DNA of 64,000 nt from Phycomyces blakesleeanus NRRL 1555(-). Taxonomy: Eukaryota; Mucoromycota; Mucoromycetes; Mucorales; Phycomycetaceae. Positions 1 through 10,776 of the stretch are shown here, piece by piece (position 1 is the first letter of the stretch; the number at the start of each line of letters is the position of its first letter). The DNA is taken from NCBI RefSeq assembly GCF_001638985.1, contig NW_017265138.1, positions 1,676,376 through 1,740,375 on the forward strand, in the 5' to 3' direction. The notes beneath the pieces are model-generated. The model was not told where the DNA came from and ran no database searches. It saw nothing but the letters and a program-made list of their open reading frames with translations. A program made the translations under genes and the position numbers.

Positions 1-707
1 CACTCAAAATTTATTTAAAAGAGAAAAATTAAACTGCTGGGTAGAGTGGCTTTATTTTATGTAAAAGTGACAATTTTTGATCCCAGATAAAATAAAACTT
101 AGCTGACTGCTGAAGATGCTCTTAATTAATCTCTAAAACTGCCAAGATCACTACCATTTACAAGGATCGATCTTGTCAAAGAAAAGCCGCCGTATTTAAT
201 TATACAGGCACTTGGACCGCCGGAATTCGGCTAAGTGCGCCCAACATTTGCGTTACAACATCAAATACTTCAAGAATTAGTAATCCAAAAGAGAGAAATA
301 ACGAAAGAAAATTGTGTAAAGTGGCTTTTTATTAAAACGCGTGTGCACACACCCACATCAACACACAGAATAAGAAAAAAAGATTGTTTTGAATATAATC
401 AGTTCATCATTAACTATTTTTCTTTAATTTTTTTCTTATAAAGAAGTGTATATATAGATATATGTGAAATATTACAATTGTTCACTACCAAGAAGTTCAA
501 ATAATTTTTTTAATAGGGGGTTTCATGATTTCTGTATATGTGAAAATACAGATAAAGAAAGCGGAGTGTATGTATTTTTATCCAATCAGAATCTACATAG
601 AAAAAATTAAACCCTCTCTCCCCTTTTATTATTCTTTTTTATTTCTCAGTTTCTATTGGCTTTTAATTTTGCTAGTTACACTGTAGGAAATGGCAAGATA
701 TATACCT

Positions 708-801
708 CCGACCTCGTACCGAGTTACGTACTCGTAACTTCTGCTATTTAAAAGTCAGTCTTTAAAATACCGACCTCGTAACGAGTTACGAACTCGTAAC
801 T
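708..801. repeat. Two direct copies of a 32-nt CpG-rich near-palindrome
   Basis: Copies at 708-739 and 770-801 differ at only two of 32 positions. Each contains repeated CTCGTA / GAGTTACG blocks, so each copy can nearly fold on itself. The 30-nt spacer between them is AT-rich. The unit is strikingly CpG-rich against the AT-rich surroundings. It may be a transposon end, a protein-binding site array or the core of a dispersed repeat. Confidence 0.6.
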
Positions 802-1504
802 TTTATAGCCAATAGCATGCCTGTTTTAGCCTATTAGTTTTACTTTTTGTCAAATACGATTTATGGGATTTTTTATTATTTTGTATCTAAGCCAATAAAA
901 TATTCTAAATATGGCAGAGCTATACCTTTTTAGGTATTTACATTCTCTTTATGATTGGTTCAACAAATGCATGATGTTTTATATTGAATTTTTTTTGGTT
1001 TTTATTGATCAAAATAATACAAGTTAAACATAAATAAGTATGCGAAGAAGAAGTACTAATTTTTATGATATTTAGTAACAGCTTAAGCTATACATTCATT
1101 AAATAATATACATATATCTATTTTTATGTGATACTTTTTACATTGTTTGTCTAAAAAAAAGCTATTTTCTAAGTACTATGATATTGATGAAGGCATGTAT
1201 ATTTCTTAATTGATTCTTTTAATCAAAGAGTATAAACCTGCTTTGTGCTAACATTGTTATGCCTGATTCCTACTTTTAAAAAAACAGAAGACAGATTCCC
1301 TGCGATTCTCGAAATCTACCGAGAGCTCTAATGAGCATGCGAGGAATCTTGACAACCAAATTGTACTTGATGCAGATATTTCTGTCAATTCTTCTCAAGT
1401 TACTTTCTTTTGTCAACTTTGCTGATTCGTATTTTATTAATACTAGCCTTCATAGTTATTAAGTGTGTTCTTTTTAGAGACCTTTAATAATTTAGACCTT
1501 GTGA

Positions 1505-1774
1505 AAAAAAAATAGAAACAAGTCCTTTAGATGTACCGATCTAAATTGTTTGGAGAACATGGACGGGTCAGAGGTTATGCATCGTTTGTGGAATCGGGAT
1601 CTTGCTGCTGTCCTGAACTTCCGACATATACTTAACAACCTGAGATATGATGGGATTATACCTGTAAGGTTCACCCGCGTTATTCGGATTGGATGTATCA
1701 GAAGACAAGCAGAAGAAGATCTCCAGGAGGGTCGTCGTTTGAGACAAAGACTGACTAGAGTTCAAAGAAGATAA
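1505..1774 (+). pseudogene. Fanzor/TnpB-like nuclease C-terminal relic (zinc ribbon plus RuvC-III motif)
   Basis: The open frame runs from the stop before 1505 to TAA at 1772-1774. It encodes a CX4C pair (RCTDLNC) followed by LWNRDLAAVLNFRHIL. That arrangement, a Cys pair then W-NRD-x-A-A-x-N, matches the C-terminal zinc ribbon and third RuvC motif of TnpB/Fanzor-type OMEGA nucleases, which are known from many Mucoromycota. Upstream RuvC-I and RuvC-II segments are absent; only stops and AT-rich DNA lie before it. It is therefore a truncated remnant, or the last exon of a degraded copy. The tail is basic and Arg-rich. An inverted pair, GGTTACC / GGTAACC, follows 13 bases after the stop. The family call is an inference from short motifs. 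Confidence 0.55.
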
Positions 1775-1787
1775 ATTTTTTTGTCCT

Positions 1788-1827
1788 GGTTACCGCCTAG
1801 GACCCACCCAAGCTACCGCTGGTAACC
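1788..1827 (+). other. Inverted repeat just 3' of the Fanzor-like relic
   Basis: GGTTACC (1788-1794) is exactly complementary to GGTAACC (1821-1827) across a 26-nt GC-richer loop. It lies 13 bases after the stop codon. OMEGA nucleases have a structured guide RNA at the 3' end of the nuclease gene, so this could be what remains of that RNA or of the element's right end. No function is shown by sequence alone. Confidence 0.35.
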
Positions 1828-3308
1828 CATTAGATTTGAATAACTTGGTATTTAGTTTTGTAATGGGTTGAAAAAGCTAAGAAAAAGATGTTTTGCTTTG
1901 ACTGCAAAAAACATGGTGGGGTAAAAAAAAAAAGTAGAATATAAAAGAGAGTGAGAGAAATTGGTGCATAATTAAAACTCAAGTACAAGACACTTTAAAC
2001 CCCGGAAAACTTGCAACAATTCACTAAAATCGCCTATTTTTTTTCTATAGGGTACATAGCTATAGAAATGATGAAACCCCCTTTCTTTCAAGTATTTTTT
2101 TTTCTCTTTTAGGTGTGGACAGATCAAGATAGTAAAAAAAAAATTTAAAAAAAAAACAAAAAAACAGAAAGTATGGACAAACAAGAATTCATTTGATTGG
2201 ATGGGCTAATTTTACCGCTTTTTTTTTATATATATAATTTCGATCTGTTGACACTAAATGGCTATAAGAAGAAGAAAAAGAAGAAGAAAAAGATTTATAA
2301 AAGCCATACGGCTTAAAGAAGTCTATATGTATATATATATTTTTCTTTTTAATCTATCAGCAGCCTGCACAAACATTAACCCTTATATATATATAAATAT
2401 AAGCTCTTAAAAAGAAAGCCTTAAAAAAGAAACCGTTGAGCTCCCCTAATATAAAATAAATAAAGTAAAGTATTTGTAGGTTCTTTAAACTGAGTTGTTC
2501 AAATTATGCCATCTGGTTAGAAAGTTAGTCTCAGCCACTCACATCTGTCGTTGAGCCAATAGAAAAACACCAATATTAATAATAATAAAAAATTAGGAAA
2601 AAATAATAATAGCTATAACAAATCAGCAAGACTTATTCTCTCACCCCTCATAAGCAAGTCTAAATATAAAGATCTATTTACACACTTTACACAGCCTATG
2701 CAAATTACTTACATAAATATAAATAGTAGGTATATCTTCTAAGAAAGAAATGGTACAAATAATGACTTTTATGATTAATAATTAGTGTAGTATATTAACA
2801 ATAAAGAGGGTGACTTTGTAGTCCAGTGGTTAGATTTCCTCTCTTTCTTTTTCTCTTCTTCTATTTTGTTACAGCTACACACAGTCTAGCGGACAACGCA
2901 TTGTACAGGCTTTCAACCTCCCCCTCAACTCACTTTATCTTTTATTATTATAATTATTATTATTTGACTGTCTACTATTTTGCCTTTCTGGCTTATTTCT
3001 ATATATACACACAAGACATTTATATTACTCCCTTCTTATTCTTCTTCTTCCTTCTTGATATATTAATATCTTGACCCCTCCAACTATATCTATATTTACA
3101 CTCACACTCAAGCACTCACAGGCACACAAGAAAGATATATATATATATATTTATATATATCTGTGTGTATATATATATACATGTATACATAAATACATAT
3201 ATACATACATACATAAATATACTTCTCTATCGCTCTCTCCTTTATCACTCTCTATTATACACTTAAAAAAAAATCAAAGCAAGTCAAAGCAAGTCAAAAC
3301 AATAAAAG

Positions 3309-6300
3309 ATGGCGGACTCTACAAGACAACCTTTACCGCAATTGCAATCACAGCAGCAGCAGCAACCACAACCACAACCACAACCACAACTACAGCAACA
3401 ATCACAACAGCATGTCAGTTTCATCACTCCAACTCCTCCAAAAACATATGGCTATGATGACGAACCCATCATCTTTTCAAATTACTACGCGCCTCTTTCG
3501 CAAACATTTAATCCTGAACTTCATCGAACACGCGCACCATTAGATGCTTATCCTACACCCGAACCAACCGAATACAATCAATCATCGAACAATAATAACA
3601 ATCTTATTACTCACTATACAAATTATGCACAAAGTAACAGCAACAACAACAACAATAATAATAATGGTTCTATTTCTACCTCTAATGCCACTGCTACTAC
3701 TACCGCCACCGCTTCTACTTCTGCTACTGCATCTACTTCTAATTCTACTGTTGTTGCAATTCCAAATGCCATTAGCCCATTCCAACAACCCCAACGGACA
3801 GACTCATATGGAGGTTTGACTACTCTTCATTCTAGCGAGATCATTGATCAGTCCACGTCACACAATGCAGAAAAGGTCGTAGAGGAATCACCAAACGAAC
3901 GTTATGTAAGACTCAACACACTGCTCGGAAAAGGTGCGTACAAGGTAGTTTACAAGGCTATCGATCGAGAAGAGGGATACGAAGTAGCATGGAATACAAT
4001 GCAGGTAAAAAAAAAAGGGGGGGGGGAAGAGAGGATAAAGGAAACAAGAATATTTTTTTTATTTTGTTTTACTTTGCTTAAAGACAACTTGTTCACCTTT
4101 GTTAACCTATCAATTAATATTTTTCTCTCTATTACATATATATGTACTGTCTGTGTGTGGGGATGTGTGTATCTTAATTGATTGTACACGACTTTATCCT
4201 TTGTATCAAATATATACGTTTGTATATATATATATATATAACTGCGACCGAAAAAAAAATAACAACAACAACAACAAACTCAAAAAAAAAACAGGCAACT
4301 CAATCACCTAATAACAAGGATTTGGAACATGAGATCCAGATCCTAAAGTCAGTCCGTCACCCGAATATCATTGCATTTCATGATGCCTGGTACGGCGAAA
4401 ACGAATTTGTGTTTGTGACGGAGCTGATGACTTCTGGTACACTGCGGGAGTACATACGGAAGCTGGCTCCGTTGCCAAACATCAAGATCATCAAACGCTG
4501 GTCCCGGCAGATCCTCAAAGGTCTGGCCTATTTGCACGGCCGCAACCCACCCATCATCCATCGAGATATCAAGTGCGACAATATATTTATCAATGGCGCC
4601 CACGGTGAGGTCAAGATCGGGGACATGGGTACGGCCGAGATGAAACTCGGTAAAAAATACACGATCATTGGTACGCCCGAATTCATGGCTCCAGAAATGT
4701 ACGAAGAACAAGGTTACAACGAAAAGGTCGACATTTATGCCTTTGGTATGTGCTTGCTCGAGATGGCCACGGGCGAATATCCATATGGAGAGTGCACGAA
4801 TGCAGCCCAGATTTACAAAAAAGTATCAGCCGTGAGTATCATACTTTTTTTATTATTTATATATAAATATACCTACAATTTGAATGTGTGTGTCTGTAAT
4901 TGATCATTTGGATTACCTGCCTGCCTATCTGGCTGACTAAATCAATGGACGAGCGAATGACTAACTGACTTACCTACTGACTAAATGACTGAATAAATGA
5001 ATGAATGACTTGAACTTGAAATTAATATTGTTTTTTTTTCAATATTTTTTTTTTATTTTATTTATTTTTTTAAAAAAAAATTTAAGGGTGTAAAACCAGC
5101 ATGCCTTCAGAAAGTTCAAAATCAAGAAGTATTGCCAGTAATCACTTCATGTCTTGGGCCAGAGGAAGAAAGGCAAGTATTATAAATATTGTTATTGCTA
5201 TTATTAATATTGCTATTCTTTAGAATGACTTCCCAGGAAATTCTGGAGCATTCTTTTCTCGCAGTAGAACCGGATGTCGTCCTGCTAGCTGCAGATCCAA
5301 ACCATGTTCATCTCACCTTGCAGGTTGTTTTTAAGGGCATGGACAAATTATCAGTCAAATTTGATTTCAATGTTGTAAGTTGTTTATTTTATTTTGTTTG
5401 ATTTTAAATTTACAAAATATATGCATATTACATATATTATCGTTACTAAATATACACATAAATGAATAAATGACAATTTTTATAGGAAACAGACACAGCT
5501 GAAGAGGTTGTTAGAGAAATGGTAATATTTTTTTTTCTTATATCAAATTATATATAAAAGGTACACTAAATATACTAAACAACCAATATATATATATATA
5601 ATCAGATTGAGGAACAGGTACTTCCTGAACGTTATCAGCACCACATAACAAAGGAAATCAATCGTATCTTGAGAGATATTGATAAGCCAAGTGAATCAGA
5701 ACAAGCTGAACAGGCACGCCGTTCGGTCTGGAGAAGAGAAAGTGACATTCGTTCGGAATTAGAACGAACCCGTCTTGAATTGAAGCGAGCCACAGACCGG
5801 GTAATCGAAATTGAATCCAGGTGCGATACTTTTGAGAACCGTGCACGTGCAACTGAAGCACGATACCGTGAAGCTGCACATAATCTGCGTGAAATTCAAC
5901 TCCACCAGCAACAGCAACAGCAAATTCAACAACAGCAACAACAACAACAGCTTCAACAACAGCAACAACTTCAATATCAACAGCAACAGCATCATCAACA
6001 ACAACAGCAGCAGCAAGAAGAAGAGAATCGTTTGATTGAAGAATCAAATGCTCACCAAAAGGAATTGCTGGGCGGAGAAAGGTCTACAGTTGAGCTTAGC
6101 CCTGGTGCTTCATTTTCAAGAGAAGTTTCCGAAAGAGGAGGTCATTTTCCTATCTCACCAGAAATGACTCTCAACAGTGCAAGTGATTTAGAACCTTTGC
6201 GTAGATCGGATGAAAATCCTGCTTCTCGTGAGTTACTTGTGTCTCGGATACTTGAAGGTAAGTTTTTCTCTCTTTCTCTCTTGAAAACATTAACATGATT

Positions 6301-6671
6301 TTTTTATTAACAATAATGCATATGTGTAATTAGAGTATTCGGATGATACCCCTGTAGAAGAATTCGTACAAGACTGTGCTTTGGCTGCTCACCGTACCTC
6401 TGACAAGGCTTGTGAATGGATTGCAAAGCTTCAGAATCAGGATATCATGACTGTAGGAGATTTGAGAGATCTTCATGATGAGGACTGGGCAGGCATTGTT
6501 GGCTTGACAGTATTTGCTCAGCGTGCACTTAAAAACATGCTTAAAGGAAAGAAACTGTCATCTCAGCAACAGCAACCATCAGTATCACCTACAAATGCAA
6601 CTGCAATTCATTCCCCTGTCAACTCTGTCACATTACCATCTACCCCACCTTCTACATTTTATGTATTGTAA
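3309..6671 (+). CDS. WNK-like serine/threonine protein kinase (831 aa)
   Basis: Exons: 3309-4004, 4295-4831, 5087-5172, 5224-5374, 5486-5521, 5606-6257, 6334-6671. The protein starts with a Gln/Ser/Thr/Asn-rich region (residues 1-195), then a kinase domain (about 198-460). Subdomain II reads EVAWNTM, lacking the usual catalytic Lys. Lys212 in the glycine loop ([10 protein letters not shown]) takes its place, the WNK (with-no-lysine) hallmark. HRDIKCDN is at 321-328 and the metal motif is DMG (342-344) rather than the family's [16 protein letters not shown] follows. Next comes a PF2-like OSR1_C domain ([20 protein letters not shown] onward), a poly-Gln coiled coil and a C-terminal SAM-like helical region. 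WNKs act on ion and osmotic signalling in animals; the fungal role is not established. Intron 3 has a GC donor, and exon 5 is only 36 nt. It converges with NOP16. Confidence 0.9.
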
Positions 6672-7617
6672 GAAAAAGTAAAAAAAGAAAAAAACAAAAA
6701 AAACAAAAAAATATATACAAAAAAAAAAGATATACAGAATAATGATAATGATAATTATTACCATTTTACTATTACTACTTTAACTACCATTACTACTACC
6801 ACTACCACTACTATTACTACTACTGCTACTACTACTACTACTATTACTATTACTATTACTATTACTATTACTTTGTCTTTGTCTTTAGCTTTTCCCCTCT
6901 TTACATATATATATGTAATGTTTAGTAGTGCGCTTTTGCTTCTTTGAAATTTTGTTGTATTCCAAACCATTATATATCACTTTTGTTTCTTTCTTTTCAC
7001 CTCTATTTTTTTTCACAAATATTTAATCACACAGATATATATATATTATATATTATATATATATAAAAAAAAAAGAGTTTGTTGTAAATATTTATTTCAA
7101 TAGTAATGTCATAAAAACCAAGCCAATTATTATTATTAGCATTTTACAAATGTGTACATACTTTATTACAAGTAAAAACAGTAAAATAAATAATATATCT
7201 TTAATACTATATTAGCTCTACTTCTAATCCTTCCACTTTTACTTCTTTACATAATTTATAGAGATTTTTGTTGATGTTAATGGCGTCTTTATATATGAGA
7301 TAAAAGAAGGAAAATGTGTAGAGTGAAATAAACGGAAAGAAAGAAAGAAAGAGAGAGAGAAACATATAATACAGATGTGTAAAGGAAACTCTATTTTGAT
7401 TGTCGCTAATTGCTAAGTGTTGTTACTGTTACTGTTGTTCAATGCAGGTTAAATAGAAAATAATAATAATAATATAAAGAAAAGAAAAGGATAATGGAAA
7501 ACTAAAATAATAATAAACACAAAATAATAATAATGATAAAGAGAACAAAAGAAAGGTTAGATAGATATGTAGAAAATTCACATATTTTATCTTCTTCTTT
7601 TACTTCTTCTGTTTCTC
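6672..7617. other. Convergent intergenic region, kinase to NOP16
   Basis: This is the shared 3' flank of two converging genes. It holds imperfect trinucleotide (ACT/ATT)n tracts around 6740-6870, TA tracts around 7035-7065 and an AAAG/GA run near 7335-7365. I see no further gene or RNA. Confidence 0.6.
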
Positions 7618-8505
7618 TTATTGGGGATGTTCCTTAATGTACTTTTGGCACTTCTTTCTCAAGTGGCTGGTTGTCTGCTGGTATATGTTGAGTTTCTTAT
7701 CCCAGAACATGGCTTCATAGTCATCGCCATGCTTGTCGATCAGCTGACCAACCCAATCCTTCTCAAGCTCGGTCTGGTGTCTGTCGCGCTTCAGGACATT
7801 GGCTGCCTGTTGTTCCAAGGCACGGACCACATCAGTCTTGGCCTCCACAGGCTCAAACTCTTCCTCCAGAATCTCGTCGTGAGTCTTTTTTTCGCCAACA
7901 ATGACTCGAAGCACATTTCCGTCGTCGTCACGCTGGATCAAACCCTCCCCGGGCTTCAAGGTCTTCTTGAGGCGCTCGATGTCAGCCTCGGTGAGTTCCT
8001 TGAGCTCTTCTTGCTCTCCGTTGACTCCCTGGCCACCGTTCTCGCCTAATTGTTCGGGGTTGGTGGGAGGGTTGAGGATTTCACGTCCACCGGAAGAACC
8101 GTTGAGGGAAGTCAAAAGACCAAGGCGAGCATAGCTAATTATTATTATTATTATTATTTGGTAAAATACACACGTTTATATGGCAAAAATAAAATAAAAT
8201 TAAAAAAGAATAACAAGGTTGTCGATTTGGCTTACTTTTGACGAAGAGTTTGTTCTTTGTTCCAGTTGGCTTTGATGATTTGGTTGCCCTAAACAAATAA
8301 TTATTTAAAGTTTTTTTTTTTAGTAAATAGAATAATAAATAAATGCAAATGTTTTAATTACTTGGAATTATAAACATAATTGTAAGATTCCTTTCATTTT
8401 TATTCTTCTTACTCTAATAACAACACGCTTCGAGTGCTTGTTAGCGGTACGTCTGGTAAGCTTGGTACCGGCTCTGGCAGATCTTCTCTTTTGTGGGGTG
8501 GCCAT
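7618..8505 (-). CDS. NOP16: Nucleolar protein 16 (60S ribosome biogenesis, 220 aa)
   Basis: Exons on the minus strand: 8413-8505, 8236-8288, 7618-8134. The first exon gives a strongly basic start (ATPQKRRSARAGTKLTRR), typical of a nuclear or nucleolar protein. Exon 2 continues through IIKANWNKEQTLRQ into NYARLGLLTSLNG, the conserved Nop16 segment. The C-terminal half has the family pattern of an acidic middle, then DRHQTELEKDWVGQLIDKHG, DYEAMFWDKKLN and a basic end with LRKKCQKYIKEH. Length and domain order fit Nop16, a factor of early pre-60S particles in the nucleolus. The start codon is the only ATG that joins the basic exon in frame. It diverges from ATP1 across 2.3 kb. Confidence 0.9.
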
Positions 8506-10776
8506 TTCAATGTAAGTAAAATTAGATTACTGGATTGATTTATAGATGAACTAAAACTAATAAAAAAAAAGAGAGAAATAAATTCTACCATCAAGGAAAA
8601 TCGTGACTTGCTTTTTCAACTTGGCCTTTTTTTTCAAAAAAAAAAAAGTAAAATGTAAACTCAGTAAAAAAAGAAAAAAATAGGGACAAATAATCCTCTC
8701 AGTATAAATGTTTATAGGGATTGATACGGTTGAAGAAAGACTTTATTATAAAACAATAAGAAAAACACATAAAATGATATGAAAAAGTGTCTGCTAAAGG
8801 TGGATAAAGACTACCAGACAATAATGGTTTAAGAAAAAAATAAAGAAATCGGTCAAAGAGAAAAGGAAAACATTTTTCTTTGATAAAGCACGTGACGAGA
8901 AAAAAAGTGAAAAAAAGAAACAAAAAATTGGTATTAAAACAGGATTGATACTGGCAAGTGTTGCGATACGGGTTATAGTGTAACGAACCGAATAAGCAAT
9001 TGAATAAAATATACTTCCTCATAATCTCAAAGAGACCAACAGACTTTAGGAATGAAGCAAGATAAAAAAATCAAACAAGAGTAAAAGGATGTCTTTATTG
9101 AATTGAGTGGAACTTTTTTTCAACTACTAAAAATGGGGTGTGTGATCGTAAAACATAAACCTATATGGAAATGTGAGTATAAAAAGGAATGGGATTTTTT
9201 GGCCGACGACCGACCAAATCTATCACACACGTGACAGCACCATTCATTTTTAGGCGAAATTATGCATTTCTACAAAAAAATCACTCTTACCCTGACCAGA
9301 TATTCACACACCAGAGAGCTGCTCTTTCCAATTTGAATGGAAGGCTTGACTTTACCAAATTCATGGTTTGTCTTCCATTAGACTTCATGCAGACTGGTAA
9401 TACAGATCTCAAAGAGCTTTGTGTCGAAATTTTCATTTCTCTTTGTCTCTAATGTGATTTTGTTGGTCCAGCGGGAAAAGATATTTTGGTTAGGGTCGTC
9501 AAATAGTCTACTAAGGAAAGAATCAATGTATCATGTATCAAGCTCGCATTAATTGCTATAATCTGCAATAGCAGCTCAGGGAATTTTTAGGACTAATCAA
9601 ATGATACCTTGCACAAACTTGCATTCGTTGGCAGGGGGATCCAGCTCCAAAAGTTTGGCAGTTGCTTTGACTCCTGTTCTTGACGAGTACTTACATCTTT
9701 TTGTGGAGCGGTTTCTAATACTTGGCTCAAAATTAACTCTTGGCTGTTCTCAAAATGCATAACGCATACTAGGTAACCAAAGATTATTTTTTTTTAAAAA
9801 AAAAATGGGTTTCTTTCTTAAAGTTAAAATAAGAAAGGAAGGGACTATTAAAATGTGCCTTGTTGATTTATGGTTCTTGAATGTTGTCTATAGTTCATAT
9901 AGTAGCCAAAGTATAGAGAGAAGAAGATGTAGTAATGCGATTAAAGAATGCCACCAATTTAAGTGGAGAGATATCAGCAATCCAAAGGAAATCACGGATT
10001 TTTGAAGTATAAAGTTGGAGTCTATTATATTAAAGCGTTTTGTATTATGATTATGATGAATATAAATTACTTGTGTACAGTTGGAAATTGCAGGAGTAAA
10101 GAACTTAAGATACTGCTTTTGCATATTGAATTAAAACCCATTATTTGGAACAGGTTCCCGTAAAAATTGCGCCCTTAGATTCTTTCCAAAAGAACACCAT
10201 TTCCTGCTCATGGGCTTGTACCTGTGCCTGCCCCTTTAGGATAAGGAAATTAATGTATACATTTATATATTTATATAGAAGAACGTGAAGCGGAGATTTG
10301 TAAGGAAGATTAGGAGAGGGTTAATATGCATCTTTCTATAATCGCGCAAACAATGTTTTGTTTTATCTTATAGTTTCTTAATTGATAGTCAAAGCCTTTA
10401 GAGCTAGTTTTATTCAAAAGAGCAATTAAAATAAAATACAATAAAATAATGATCTGACACCATTATGGTTTTCTTGGTTGACAAGGTCTGATATGTATTT
10501 AATAATGAGCGATATTTTTATGTGAAAGTAATATTCATTGAATGAATATGATTCGTCAAAATATACAACAAATATAAATATATATATATATATGTTTTTA
10601 TTATGTTTTATAATAAGATTAAACACAATAATAATAACTAGACTCTTAGCCGGGGGCCGGAGTAGCAGTCACAGTGGTAAACATCATCCCCAGCCCTTTT
10701 ACCCTTACTTTATTTTTTTTTCCCTCCAAAAAAAAATACCCACCCCTCTCATCTGTCCCCTGTGACAATTTTTATA
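8506..10776. other. Divergent intergenic region between NOP16 and ATP1
   Basis: No gene recognised over 2.3 kb. Open frames at 9189-9452 and 9805-10163 show no family motif, no splice partner and no codon bias like the adjacent ATP1. Polypyrimidine stretches just before ATP1 (about 10690-10760) are likely part of its promoter or leader. Confidence 0.55.

Larger units (their letters stand above)
1..3308. other. Gene-poor AT-rich region upstream of the WNK-like kinase
   Basis: No convincing protein gene is visible apart from the Fanzor/TnpB-like relic near 1.5-1.8 kb. The stretch is AT-rich with many homopolymer A/T runs and TA-dinucleotide tracts, especially 2.2-2.4 kb and 3.13-3.23 kb just ahead of the kinase start. 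The short open frames carry low-complexity residues encoded by homopolymers and match no family I recognise. A duplicated CpG-rich palindrome lies at 708-801. The last few hundred bases presumably hold the kinase promoter and 5' leader, but no specific site can be assigned. Confidence 0.6.

Noticed and set aside
2808..2925. tRNA-like 5' half (GTAGTCCAGTGGTTAGA)
   Set aside because: It resembles a tRNA A-box and D-arm, but no anticodon stem, B-box (GGTTCRANTCC) or acceptor complement follows within range.
9189..9452. 87-codon open frame between NOP16 and ATP1
   Set aside because: No motif, no codon bias like its neighbours and no splice partner.
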